From contig NZ_CP028129.1 of assembly GCF_004011095.1 (NCBI RefSeq), positions 62,001 through 126,000 of the forward strand: a DNA stretch of 64,000 nt, written 5' to 3'. The notes beneath the pieces are model-generated. The model was given only the letters and a program-made list of their open reading frames with translations. It ran no database searches and was not told the DNA's origin. This document shows, in pieces, positions 1 to 8,141 of this stretch. The stretch comes from Rathayibacter rathayi. Lineage in GTDB: Bacteria; Actinomycetota; Actinomycetes; Actinomycetales; Microbacteriaceae. The translations under genes and the position numbers were made by a program. Position 1 is the first letter of the stretch; every line of letters begins with the position of its first letter.

Positions 1-14
1 GGGCCGCGAGCATC

Positions 15-545
15 GTGGCCGCCTCGATCGGCTGGACCCTGATCGACGTGGCGGTCCTCGCGCTCGCCGCGATCGGCCTGGCGCTGCCGAGGTTCCTCGG
101 CATCCGGCCGGCGCTCGACGCCGCGTTCGGGGTGGCGCTGCTCGTCGCCTCCTGGAGCAGCGTGCTCGGGCTCTACGAGGCGTGGCCGCAGTGGGACCTG
201 GTGGTGCACTGCGTGCTCAACGGGTTGATCGCCGCGGTGGCGTACATCGTGGCCGCGAGAGCCGGAGTCGTTCCGACGGTGTCGGGTGAGCGCGGTCCGC
301 TCGCTCCCGCGGTCGTGCTCTGCGCCTGTTTCGGTACCACCGCGGGCGTGCTGTGGGAGTGGGGCGAGTGGGCGGGCCACCGCTTCATCGACTCCTCGAT
401 CGTCGTCGGCTACGAGGACACCCTCGGCGACCTCGCTGCAGGGGCACTCGGCTCGGTCCTCGCCGGCGCGCTGATGCGCTTCTGGTCGGCGAAGTCCCGC
501 GTGATCCGACCCGGCTCCTCGCCCGACGTCGGAGCTGCGGCGTAG
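15..545 (+). CDS. YjdF/DUF2238-like integral membrane protein, possibly 5'-partial
   Basis: A 176-residue hydrophobic protein with about five predicted membrane helices. A DLVVH motif sits near residue 62, and the C-terminal part has WEWGEW followed by YEDTLGDLAAGALGS, the pattern I associate with YjdF/DUF2238-type membrane proteins of unknown function. The GTG start has no visible ribosome binding site, and the frame stays open to the left edge, so the true start may lie outside the window. Family assignment is from motif memory. Confidence 0.6.
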   Translation: MAASIGWTLIDVAVLALAAIGLALPRFLGIRPALDAAFGVALLVASWSSVLGLYEAWPQWDLVVHCVLNGLIAAVAYIVAARAGVVPTVSGERGPLAPAVVLCACFGTTAGVLWEWGEWAGHRFIDSSIVVGYEDTLGDLAAGALGSVLAGALMRFWSAKSRVIRPGSSPDVGAAA

Positions 546-830
546 CGTGGCCGCTTCGCGATGGACTCCGAGACCGACGAGCTGATCCGCGAGTTCGTCG
601 CGGCCGGCGGGCACGCGGAGGATTGGGCTCCCGACTACAGCGTCGCCCCGACCGACATCGCTCCGATCGTGCGCGAACGGGTCCACGACGGCGAGCGGGA
701 GCGCGAGCTGGAGTTCGCGTCCTGGGGCTTCACCCCGTCCTGGTCAACGGGGACGTCGACGGGGAAGCGGCCGTCGCTGATCAACGCGCGCCTCGAGTCG
801 GTCGCGACCCCGGGCTGCTCACGCCGGTCG
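546..830 (+). pseudogene. SRAP (YedK/HMCES-like) peptidase remnant, catalytic Cys and start codon lost
   Basis: The frame reads stop-R-G-R-F-A-M-D-S-E where SRAP proteins begin M-C-G-R-F. The start codon position is TAG (543-545) and the Cys2 codon is CGT (Arg). The following residues (AEDWAPDYSVAPTDIAPIV, WGFTPSW, INARLESVAT) match the SRAP N-terminal half. Homology stops near base 810, and the rest of the domain (the YEW and HxR motifs) is missing. SRAP proteins crosslink to abasic sites in single-stranded DNA through Cys2, so this copy cannot act. It lies directly against the end of the preceding gene. Confidence 0.8.
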
Positions 831-910
831 CCTGACGGAGCGGGGCATTCGGCGCCAGCCCCGGCACTCCCACCTCCCTCACCTGAGGATCCGTCCGCGC
901 CTCAGGAGAG

Positions 911-991
911 GTGAGATCCTCGACGGATATCAGGTACGACGTCGAGGTCGCCGAGCGCCTGTGCTCCCGGCTGAGCGCACTCGCCGCGTAG
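911..991 (+). CDS. Very short ORF, possible WXG100-like fragment
   Basis: A 26-codon frame from GTG reads VRSSTDIRYDVEVAERLC and ends in LSALAA, followed by TAG one base before the next gene's GTG. The amphipathic YDVEVAERLCSRLSAL segment resembles the start of small helical WXG100/ESX-like proteins, but it stops before any W-x-G turn. It could be a truncated gene or a leader ORF coupled to the next gene. Weak evidence. Confidence 0.25.
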   Translation: MRSSTDIRYDVEVAERLCSRLSALAA

Positions 992-1351
992 GTGACGGCC
1001 GGGTCCGGGCAGGCCGAAAGTGAGAGGCGGCGCAGGCGCGAGTTCACCGAGTGGCGGGAGCGAGAGGCGCAGCGGGAGCAGGCCGCCGCCGACCCGGTGC
1101 GGATGCGCAGCTCGATGGGGCTGGCCGGGGCGACAGCGCTCTCGCTGGAGGACTTCGAGCGGCAGGTCGGGGCGCTTGCGGCGGGCCTGGCGAAGGCTGA
1201 CGAGCGCGCGCGGCTGAACTCGACCGTGGCGCCGGCATCGTCCGCGCCGGGGGTCGTGATCCCGTTTCCGAAGTGGGAGGACCCGTTCACCCGACCGCCG
1301 ATCATGCGGCCACCGCCGACGCAGCAGAGGTCTCCGGTGCCGCCAGAGTGA
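992..1351 (+). CDS. Hypothetical helical, Arg-rich protein
   Basis: A 119-residue protein starting GTG one base after the stop of the preceding short ORF. The first half is a charged helix or coiled coil (REFTEWREREAQREQ). The middle segment SLEDFERQVGALAAGLA is amphipathic and the C-terminus is Pro-rich (DPFTRPP). I recognise no family. Position after a WXG100-like fragment allows a link to a type VII secretion or polymorphic toxin remnant, but that is inference only. Confidence 0.45.
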   Translation: MTAGSGQAESERRRRREFTEWREREAQREQAAADPVRMRSSMGLAGATALSLEDFERQVGALAAGLAKADERARLNSTVAPASSAPGVVIPFPKWEDPFTRPPIMRPPPTQQRSPVPPE

Positions 1352-1393
1352 GAGCACGGGAGGGACGCGACCGCGGCCGCGCCCCTCCTGCTC
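1352..1393. terminator. Imperfect GC-rich hairpin between convergent genes
   Basis: GAGCACGGGAGGG on the left pairs imperfectly with CCCCTCCTGCTC on the right, with a GC-rich loop and no T-run. It lies between the ends of a plus-strand and a minus-strand gene, so it may terminate both. Confidence 0.4.
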
Positions 1394-1396
1394 GTC

Positions 1397-1723
1397 CTAC
1401 TTCGTGCCGGCGTGCCCCGGGAACGGCTTGCCGTTCAGCGAGACCTCGTCGGGGTCGACCTCGACATCGCCCACGTCATCCGGTCCACCCGTGCCGGGTA
1501 CGGCCTTCACGTCGGCCGAGCCGGACACGTCGGTGCGGCTCTCGGCCGGGTCCGAGTCCTGCTTGGCTTCGGTCTCACGCTCGCTGCCGGGCGACTCCGA
1601 GATGTCCTTCTCAATGGTCTCGCTCTCGGAGGAGGTGGCGGGCGCCGCTCCCTCCGGTGTGCCGATGGTCGAGCCCTGATCGTCTTGCTCCGTGACGTTC
1701 TGCTCCGTGCGGTCCTGGTCCAT
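1397..1723 (-). CDS. Small acidic, Ser/Thr/Glu-rich hypothetical protein
   Basis: 108 residues, strongly hydrophilic and acidic (DQDRTEQNVTEQDDQG at the N-terminus, SESETIEKDISESPGSERE in the middle). No signal peptide or membrane helix. Likely intrinsically disordered. The ATG is preceded by a purine-rich GGCGAC stretch. No family recognised. It is transcribed away from the adjacent kinase gene. Confidence 0.5.
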   Translation of the reverse strand: MDQDRTEQNVTEQDDQGSTIGTPEGAAPATSSESETIEKDISESPGSERETEAKQDSDPAESRTDVSGSADVKAVPGTGGPDDVGDVEVDPDEVSLNGKPFPGHAGTK

Positions 1724-1890
1724 GTCGTCGCCTTTCGTCGGTACCTCCGACGCTACGTCGGGGCGTGCGCCCGGGCACCCGCTTGACAGCCCGGCCGGGG
1801 GAGGGCGGCGCGCAGGGTCGACGTATTACCCTGGGTCGACGGTCGCACCGGGGGGCGCGGCACACCCGCCGCCGACCGCGAGGAGGACCT

Positions 1891-3123
1891 GTGGCATCCC
1901 ACCGGACAGGCGACACCCGGATCGTCGGGACGACGGTCGACGGCCGGTACACCATCGAGGAACTCATCGGCCGGGGCGGAATGGCCACCGTCTACCGGGC
2001 GCGCGACGGCGTCCTCGGCCGCTCCGTCGCGCTGAAGATGTTCGCGCCCGGCATCGACGACGCGCAGGATCTGCAGCGCAAAGCCTCCGAGATCCGCCTG
2101 CTCGCGGCCCTCAACCATCCCGCCCTCGTGACTCTGTACGACGCGCACGATGGCGGGGACGACACCAACGGGCAGGCGTACATGGTGATGGAGCTCGCCG
2201 AGGGGCCGAGCCTGTCCGGGCGGCTCGCGGAGGGCCCGGTCGCCCCGAACGACGTCGCCTCAATGGCCGGCGACCTCGGCGAGGCCCTGCACACCGTCCA
2301 CGCGGCCGGAGTCGTGCACCGCGACGTCAAGCCATCGAACGTGCTGCTCGTGCCGAGCCCGCTGACCAGTCGCGAATTCCGCCCCAAGCTTGCCGACTTC
2401 GGCATCGCCTCCCTCATCGACGCGACGCGGATCACCGCGCCCGGCACCCTCCTCGGCACCGCCGCCTATCTCAGCCCCGAGCAGGCGCACGGCGATCCGG
2501 TCACCTCGGCGAGCGACATCTACTCCCTCGGCCTGGTGCTCCTGGAATCGTTGACCGGCCGCCGCCCGTTCACCGGATCGGCGATCGAGGTCACGCTCGC
2601 CCGCCTGCTCCGCGACCCCGAGGTGTCGGAGTCGCTCGGCAGCGGCTGGACCTCGCTCCTGACCGCCATGACGGGGCGCGAGCCCGGCACTCGCCCGACC
2701 GCGCTGCAAGTGGCGGAGTCGGCACGCCGACTGATCGACCCGCGGCGCTACTCTCCGCCGGTGGCCATCGTCGTCCCCGATGTCGCCAGGACGCGGGTCC
2801 TGTCGACGGAGCCGCTCGCCGCGACGGAGCCGATCACGCGGACGGAGGTCGTTGAGCCGACCCGTCCGCTCGCGGCCGACACGTCGCAGGCGAGCGGGGT
2901 GATCACTCCGACGCAGCGTCTCGCCGCGACCAAGCAGGTCGCTCCTGCGCCGCGCCGGCGCCACGGCCCGAGCCCGTGGCTCGTCGTGCTGGTGCTCGCG
3001 CTGGTCGCGATCGCCGTCGGGCTCGCGATCATCCTGATCGACACTCCGCAGTCGCCTCTGCCGCAGGTCGACGGCGAGCTGGGCGATCACCTCCGCCGGC
3101 TGCGCGAAAGCATCCGCTCATGA
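1891..3123 (+). CDS. Eukaryotic-type serine/threonine protein kinase, membrane anchored
   Basis: 410 residues. The kinase domain starts near residue 13: glycine loop GRGGMATVYRARD, VALK lysine, catalytic HRDVKPSN, DFG motif in LADFGIAS and SPEQ in the activation segment. After a Thr/Pro/Glu-rich linker there is one C-terminal transmembrane helix (PWLVVLVLALVAIAVGLAI) and only a short outer tail, so there are no PASTA repeats. The GTG at 1891 was chosen over a frame open from 1765 because AGGAGG lies at 1881-1886. It overlaps the next gene (a lipoprotein) by four bases, suggesting a kinase-lipoprotein operon. It should phosphorylate cytosolic Ser/Thr substrates; targets are unknown. Confidence 0.85.
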   Translation: MASHRTGDTRIVGTTVDGRYTIEELIGRGGMATVYRARDGVLGRSVALKMFAPGIDDAQDLQRKASEIRLLAALNHPALVTLYDAHDGGDDTNGQAYMVMELAEGPSLSGRLAEGPVAPNDVASMAGDLGEALHTVHAAGVVHRDVKPSNVLLVPSPLTSREFRPKLADFGIASLIDATRITAPGTLLGTAAYLSPEQAHGDPVTSASDIYSLGLVLLESLTGRRPFTGSAIEVTLARLLRDPEVSESLGSGWTSLLTAMTGREPGTRPTALQVAESARRLIDPRRYSPPVAIVVPDVARTRVLSTEPLAATEPITRTEVVEPTRPLAADTSQASGVITPTQRLAATKQVAPAPRRRHGPSPWLVVLVLALVAIAVGLAIILIDTPQSPLPQVDGELGDHLRRLRESIRS

Positions 3124-3692
3124 GGGGCCTCCGATGGCGGGCCGCCGGTACCGTGCTCGCCTCGGTCCTGGTGCTGAGCGGATGCGCCTCCGCGCCGCAG
3201 GGGATCGACGAGGGCACGGCGCAGACCCTCGACAACGCGGTCGTGGCCGTCGCCACAAAGGCGTCGGCCGACGACTACCAGGGGGCGCTCACCGAGCTGG
3301 CCTCGCTCCAGGCAGCCCTTGACTCCGCCCTCGCGGCGGGCTCCGTCAGCTCCGACCGCGCACAGACCGTGCAGGGACAGGTCGATGTCGTCCGCAGCGG
3401 TCTCGAGGCAGTGGTCGCCGGAGCCGCTGAGCCGACGCCGGTCGAGACGACCAGCTCGGCGCCCAAGGAGTCGACCCCGGTCGAGGAGGCGCCGGAGGAC
3501 ACTCCGTCGACCGTCGAGCCCGAGGACGACCTCGCCCCCTCGCCGGACGAGTCGGAGCCGGAGGAGACGCCGACCGAGCCCGAGGAACCGGCGCAGGAAA
3601 CTCCTTCTGCCCCAAGCAGCGACACCCCCGGCACCGGCGGGAACGCTCCGGGGAACAGCGGCAACGCCCCCGGAGCCGGTGGCGGCCGCTGA
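3120..3692 (+). CDS. Secreted lipoprotein with disordered Pro/Glu-rich tail
   Basis: 190 residues starting at the ATG that overlaps the kinase stop (ATGA). A signal peptide ends in the lipobox LSGC, so the mature Cys should be acylated and the protein anchored outside the membrane. Residues about 25-95 form a helical, Ala/Leu/Asp-rich region. The remainder is a low-complexity Pro/Glu/Thr linker ending in a Gly/Asn-rich tail (GTGGNAPGNSGNAPGAGG). Such linkers usually span the cell wall. Co-transcription with the kinase suggests a partner or sensory role, which is inference. Confidence 0.7.
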   Translation: MRGLRWRAAGTVLASVLVLSGCASAPQGIDEGTAQTLDNAVVAVATKASADDYQGALTELASLQAALDSALAAGSVSSDRAQTVQGQVDVVRSGLEAVVAGAAEPTPVETTSSAPKESTPVEEAPEDTPSTVEPEDDLAPSPDESEPEETPTEPEEPAQETPSAPSSDTPGTGGNAPGNSGNAPGAGGGR

Positions 3693-3832
3693 CCCACTAC
3701 TCCCACATCGAGAGCACCGCGAACGCGCCGTCCACATAGGTGTGTCCTCGTGGGTGATGCCCTCCCGGGGGCGTTGAGCGGGCTCCCACGCGAGCCCCGG
3801 GCAGCCCGCGCCGCGCTGAAGCCCGCCTGAAG

Positions 3833-3889
3833 CGCTCACTTCGCCTGGAGACGCTCACTTCGCCTGGAGACGCTCACTTCGCCTGGAGA
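3833..3889. repeat. Three perfect 19-bp tandem repeats
   Basis: The unit CGCTCACTTCGCCTGGAGA occurs three times head to tail, with a degraded fourth copy near 3897. It lies just downstream of the minus-strand gene that follows, in a non-coding gap of about 200 bases with no other feature that I see. Confidence 0.9.
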
Positions 3890-3899
3890 AGAGGGGCGC

Positions 3900-4217
3900 T
3901 CATTCGTCGCGGTCGGTGTACTCGCCCTCGTTCTCGCCCTCAGCGCCGGCCGTGCCCGTGTCGACGTAGCTACCCTTCACCGAGGTGTCCTCGTCGTTGC
4001 GAGACGTGTCGATATAGCTGCCTTCTTCGGTGCCCGAGGTGTGCGAGACGCCCCCGGTCGAGGTGTACTCGCCGCCGGTGCTCTCCTCGGTGCTCGTCTC
4101 CTCGGTGCTCGTGCCCTCGGTGCTCGTGCCCTCGGCGAGATGGCGGCCGCTGCCAGCACCGTGCTCGTCGTGCTGCTCGTGCTGCTCGTGCTGGTCGTGG
4201 TGGTCGTGGTGGGCCAT
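3900..4217 (-). CDS. His-rich, Thr/Ser/Glu-repeat small protein
   Basis: 105 residues. The N-terminus is extremely His/Gln/Asp rich (HHDHHDQHEQHEQHDEH), which could bind metal ions. It is followed by repeats of the form EGTSTEGTSTEETSTEES and by two related blocks GSYIDTS and GSYVDTG. No signal peptide or membrane helix. The ATG at 4217 has GAGGAGG just upstream and is preferred over a longer frame. Divergent from the photolyase-like gene with a gap of about 160 bases. No known family recognised; a metal-buffering or stress-related disordered protein is possible. Confidence 0.6.
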   Translation of the reverse strand: MAHHDHHDQHEQHEQHDEHGAGSGRHLAEGTSTEGTSTEETSTEESTGGEYTSTGGVSHTSGTEEGSYIDTSRNDEDTSVKGSYVDTGTAGAEGENEGEYTDRDE

Positions 4218-4374
4218 TGCGGCCTCCTCGCTTCGTCGCGTCGGTGCGCGGTCGGATCGGCCGCGCTCGATCCGAGACTTCTGCATCCCGGGCGGTGGTG
4301 CAAGACGTGGCGCCTGCACATCCGTGCCGCGCAACTCCTATCGGCGCCCGATCCGCCCGCTTAGCGTGTCGGAG

Positions 4375-5850
4375 ATGAGCAGCTCCCCTCGCACTCGCTG
4401 GAGCGTCATCGGCCAGCTCGGACCGGTCTTCGACGACGGCGGACCGATGCTCCTGGTCGAGGCGCGGTCCTCGTTCGGACGCCGGCCGATGCACCGCGCG
4501 AAGGCGCAGTTGCTGCTCTCGGCGCTGCGCCACCGCGCCCGCGAACTCGGCGACCGCGTCGAGTACGTCCGCTCCGAGACCTTCGGCGAGGCCCTGGCCG
4601 GACGCGACGACCTCGAGGTGCTCGACCCGCCCACCCGGGGCGCTCGCCGCCTCGCCCGCCGACTCCGCATGAGTGTCCTGCCCAGCCGTGGCTTCATCAC
4701 TGCGGAGGAGGACTTCCGCGAGTGGGCGCTCTCCCGCTCCGGGAAGCGCCTGCTGCTCGAGGACTTCTACCGCTGGAGCCGCACGCGCACCGGCGTGCTC
4801 ATGCGCGGCGACCAGCCAGAGGGCGGCCGCTGGAACTACGACCACGACAACCGCCAGCCGCCACCCAAGGGTGCCTCCCGGCTCGGCCTCCCCGATCCGT
4901 GGTGGCCCGAGGAGGACGACATCGACGAGGAGGTGCGCGCCGATCTTGCCCGCTGGGAGGCGGAGGGAGCGGTCCGCCTGGTCGGCGCCGACGGTCCGCG
5001 CCGCTTCGCCGCGACCCCGGCGGAAGCGGAGGCGGCGCTCGCCGATTTCGTCTCGTCGCGCCTGGGCGACTTCGGCACCTATGAAGACGCGATGCTCTCG
5101 GGCGACTGGACGATGGCGCACTCGCTCCTCAGCGCCCCGATGAACCTGGGCGTGCTCGATCCGCGCGCCGTCATCGACGCGGCCGAGGCCGAGTACGCCG
5201 CCGGCGGCGCGCCGATCGCAGCGACGGAGGGGTTCGTCCGCCAGATCCTCGGCTGGCGCGACTACGTCTGGAACCTGTTCTGGCACCTCGGCCCGGAGTA
5301 CCGCGACCGCAGCCGGGCGCTCGGCGCCGCCACGCCGCTGCCCGCCGAGCTGCTCGCCCTGGACGCGAGCGGCATCGAGGCGAACTGCCTGCACGAGACC
5401 CTCGACGACGTCCACCGGCACGGCTGGGCGCACCACATCCAGCGGCTGATGGTGCTCGGCAACTGGGGACTGCAGCGGGGGTGGGATCCGGCGCAGCTCA
5501 ACGACTGGTTCGTGGACGTCTTCGTCGATGGCACGGAGTGGGTGATGCCGGCGAACGTGATCGGGATGTCGCAGCACGCCGACGGCGGCATCGTCGCGAC
5601 GAAGCCGTACGCCTCGGGTGGCGCCTACATCAACCGGATGTCCGACTACTGCGGCGGCTGCCGCTTCGACCCGAAGATGCGCCTGGGCGAGAACGCTTGC
5701 CCGGTGACCGCAGGCTACTGGGCCTTCCTCGACCGCGCCGAGCCGGTCCTCCGCGGCAACCACCGGATGGCTCAGCCTCTTGCGGGCCTCCGCCGGCTTG
5801 CCGATCGGGCGGCCGTCGTCGACCAGGAGCGCCTGCGCGAGACGTACTGA
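4375..5850 (+). CDS. FeS-type cryptochrome/(6-4) photolyase-related protein
   Basis: 491 residues matching the deoxyribodipyrimidine photolyase-related family (PhrB/FeS-BCP type). Visible features are an N-terminal antenna-binding-like domain, the RWNYDHDNRQ segment, the GWRDYVWNLFWH region, and the C-terminal cluster region NCLHETL plus YCGGCRFDP and ENACP. These supply the four Cys expected for a [4Fe-4S] cluster. FAD-dependent repair of (6-4) photoproducts or light sensing are the known roles. The ATG at 4375 is preceded by GGAG, and TAGCGT seven bases upstream may be a -10 element. Consistent with a light-exposed, pigmented bacterium. Confidence 0.88.
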   Translation: MSSSPRTRWSVIGQLGPVFDDGGPMLLVEARSSFGRRPMHRAKAQLLLSALRHRARELGDRVEYVRSETFGEALAGRDDLEVLDPPTRGARRLARRLRMSVLPSRGFITAEEDFREWALSRSGKRLLLEDFYRWSRTRTGVLMRGDQPEGGRWNYDHDNRQPPPKGASRLGLPDPWWPEEDDIDEEVRADLARWEAEGAVRLVGADGPRRFAATPAEAEAALADFVSSRLGDFGTYEDAMLSGDWTMAHSLLSAPMNLGVLDPRAVIDAAEAEYAAGGAPIAATEGFVRQILGWRDYVWNLFWHLGPEYRDRSRALGAATPLPAELLALDASGIEANCLHETLDDVHRHGWAHHIQRLMVLGNWGLQRGWDPAQLNDWFVDVFVDGTEWVMPANVIGMSQHADGGIVATKPYASGGAYINRMSDYCGGCRFDPKMRLGENACPVTAGYWAFLDRAEPVLRGNHRMAQPLAGLRRLADRAAVVDQERLRETY

Positions 5851-5883
5851 CGCCGGGGCCGCACGAGGCGTCTGCCGCACGGC

Positions 5884-6747
5884 TTACCCGATCCGTACGA
5901 ACCGCGATACCGTCACCGCGATCGTCACCGCCGTCGTTCCCGTCACCCCCGCGAGCTGCGCGTCCAGCGTGGCCGGATCCACATGGTGCGCGCTCGGCCC
6001 CATCAGCACCTCCGCGCGCAGCTCGTCGACGCTCATCCACACCGTGCTGTCGAGCTCGTCCCGCGCCCGCAGCGAGAGCCCGGCCAGCTGGTCGTCGAGC
6101 TGCTCCGCCTTGCCCGCGTCGATGCCCAGCATCCCGAACCGCTCCCGGATCTCGTGCAGGTGCCGCTCGCGCGGGGTGACGACGACCGCGACGCCCCCCG
6201 GCCGCAGCACCCGCCGCATCTCGGGGGCGTTGCGCGGAGCAAAGACTGTGAGCAGCGCGTCCGCGCAGGAGTCCGCGAGCGGAAGCGGCTGCCACAGATC
6301 CGCGGTCGCCACTGCCGCGCGGGGATGAGCGCGGGCGGCGCGGCGGGCGGCCGGAGCCGAGAGGTCAAGGCCCAGCCCGTCCGACTCCGGATGCGCGTTG
6401 AGCACGGCCGCGAGGTACGCGCCGGTGCCGCAGCCCAGGTCGACCACGAGCCGCGCGCCGACGGGCACGGCCGCCGCGACCGCGTCCTGGATCGCTTGGT
6501 AGTGGCCCGAGCCGAGCAGATCGGCGCGGGCCTGCACCATCGCCGCAGTGTCGCCAGAGGTCGCGTGCCGTCCGCGCAGCAGAGAGGCGTAGCCCTGGCG
6601 CGCGACGTCGGCGCTGTGCCCCAGAGGGCAGCGGAGAGAGGAGGGACGCGGCAGCGCATCCGGCACCAGCCCACTGCCGCAGATCGGGCAGGCGAGGGCT
6701 GGCAGTACCGTCGATCCGGGTCGAGCGGCCGGATCGAACGCGCTCAC
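5884..6747 (-). CDS. rlmA: 23S rRNA (guanine-N1)-methyltransferase, RlmA family
   Basis: 287 residues. An N-terminal zinc finger (CPICGSGL, then RCPLGH) is followed by a class I SAM-dependent methyltransferase fold with VVDLGCGTG at about residue 95 and the FAPRNAPEM segment typical of RlmA/TlrB. The family methylates N1 of G745 or G748 in 23S rRNA helix 35; Gram-positive members normally act on G748 and can affect tylosin-type macrolide susceptibility. The GTG start overlaps the stop of the upstream permease gene (GTGA), so the pair is probably co-transcribed. Confidence 0.85.
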   Translation of the reverse strand: MSAFDPAARPGSTVLPALACPICGSGLVPDALPRPSSLRCPLGHSADVARQGYASLLRGRHATSGDTAAMVQARADLLGSGHYQAIQDAVAAAVPVGARLVVDLGCGTGAYLAAVLNAHPESDGLGLDLSAPAARRAARAHPRAAVATADLWQPLPLADSCADALLTVFAPRNAPEMRRVLRPGGVAVVVTPRERHLHEIRERFGMLGIDAGKAEQLDDQLAGLSLRARDELDSTVWMSVDELRAEVLMGPSAHHVDPATLDAQLAGVTGTTAVTIAVTVSRFVRIG

Positions 6748-7889
6748 TCCGCGCCGGGCGCGCGCGCCCGCATAGCCGTGATCGCCGCATTGAGCGTCGC
6801 AATCGTCGGCACCGCGAACAGCGCCCCGGCGAGCCCCGCCACCTCGAGCCCGGTCGCCACTCCGAGCACCACGGCGAGCGGATGCACCTTCACGGCGGTC
6901 CCCAGGATGAGTGGCTGGAGGACGTGCCCCTCGATCAGGTGCACCATGATCACGACGCCGACCATCACCAGCGCGGCCACCGGCCCACTGAACAGCAGCG
7001 CCACGAGTGCAGCCAGGACTCCCGTCACGATCGCGCCGACGATCGGCACGAACGAGCCGAGGAACACCACGATAGCGATCGGCACGACCAGCGGCAGCTG
7101 GAGGGCGAGCGCCCCGATCCCGATGCCGACGGCGTTGATCCCGGCGACGCCGAGCTGCGCGCGCACGAACTGACTCAGTGTCTGCCAGCCGGCGGCGCCG
7201 CCGTGCTCCATTCCGGAGCGGGCCCGGCGGGGGAGGAGACGGAGGAACCACTGCCAGATTCGGCGGCCGTCCAGCAGCAGGAAGATCAGCGAGAACAGCG
7301 TGAGCAGCGTCCCGGCGAACACCTCGGCGAGCTGCGAGCCAACGGCGAGAGCACCGGAGGCGATGGTCGAGGCCTGCGTGTCGGCCCAGGTGATCGCCCG
7401 CTGCGCCCAGTCGCCGATCTGGACGTCCGAGAACGACAACGGCGGTCCCCGCAGCCAGGCCTCGACGCTGTCGACCGCGTCGAGGGCCCGCTGACCCACC
7501 CCGCTGAACCCTGAGCGCGACTGCACGATCACCAGAGCGACGAGACCGCCCAGCAGCAGGAGCATCGCCAGGATCGAGACCAGGACCGCGAGCGGGCGGG
7601 GCAGCCGCAGGCGCTCCAGCCGGTTCCGCAGCGGTGTCAGGAGCGCGGTGAGGAGCAGGGCGATCAGCACCGGCACCACGATCACGGGCAGCAGCGAGAC
7701 GAGACGGACGAGGAGGTAGAGCAGCGCCGCCACGGCGAGGAAGCGCCACGACCAGGCGGCGGCGATCCGCATCCCGATCGAGACATCGCCCGATACGTCG
7801 TGGGAGGAGTCGGAGAGGACCGGGGGGAGGTCGGCCGGTGGCGTCGCAGGGCTCTCGTGCCGCTGATTGCGCACTCGCCGTCCCTGCAT
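6744..7889 (-). CDS. AI-2E family transporter (PF01594-type permease)
   Basis: 381 residues with about eight membrane helices. Two N-terminal helices are followed by a soluble loop and a C-terminal bundle with the family-typical FLGSFVPIVGAIVTG and HLIEGHVLQPLILG motifs near residues 280-345. Members export small solutes or antiport sodium; substrate cannot be read from sequence. The ATG at 7889 is preceded by GGAGGGG. Overlaps the downstream rRNA methyltransferase start. Confidence 0.85.
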   Translation of the reverse strand: MQGRRVRNQRHESPATPPADLPPVLSDSSHDVSGDVSIGMRIAAAWSWRFLAVAALLYLLVRLVSLLPVIVVPVLIALLLTALLTPLRNRLERLRLPRPLAVLVSILAMLLLLGGLVALVIVQSRSGFSGVGQRALDAVDSVEAWLRGPPLSFSDVQIGDWAQRAITWADTQASTIASGALAVGSQLAEVFAGTLLTLFSLIFLLLDGRRIWQWFLRLLPRRARSGMEHGGAAGWQTLSQFVRAQLGVAGINAVGIGIGALALQLPLVVPIAIVVFLGSFVPIVGAIVTGVLAALVALLFSGPVAALVMVGVVIMVHLIEGHVLQPLILGTAVKVHPLAVVLGVATGLEVAGLAGALFAVPTIATLNAAITAMRARAPGAE

Positions 7890-7962
7890 GACCCCTCCGA
7901 TCTTCTCGCAGTGTACGGCGAGGCGGGCGCCCGATCCCGGGAGAGTGCACCGGGAGGGGCAC

Positions 7963-8013
7963 GTCCTGTCCTGCCCTGATCGTGCCGTGCCCTGTCCTGT
8001 CTTGTCCTGCCCT
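7963..8013. repeat. Degenerate CCTGTCCTGC-type low-complexity run
   Basis: The 252-base gap between the divergent permease and MauE-like genes contains repeated GTCCTGTCCTGCCCT-like words (at least four imperfect copies). No ORF or clear promoter was identified there. Confidence 0.5.
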
Positions 8014-8141
8014 ACGCTGAGCGGCTCTGCGCCCGAGTGTGTCGGATCGCGCCGCCTCCCCATCGTTCCCCGCCTGCGTTGGGTCCTGCCCACCCGCGCC
8101 GGTAGCGTCCTGCGGGCAGGAGCCGAACGAGGAGGCGATGG

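Noticed and set aside
3833..3889. Possible CRISPR array
   Set aside because: Units are directly adjacent with no spacers, and no cas genes are present anywhere in the window.
3970..5880. A 636-codon frame antisense to the photolyase-like gene
   Set aside because: Shadow of the plus-strand gene, which has FeS-cluster and FAD-domain motifs.
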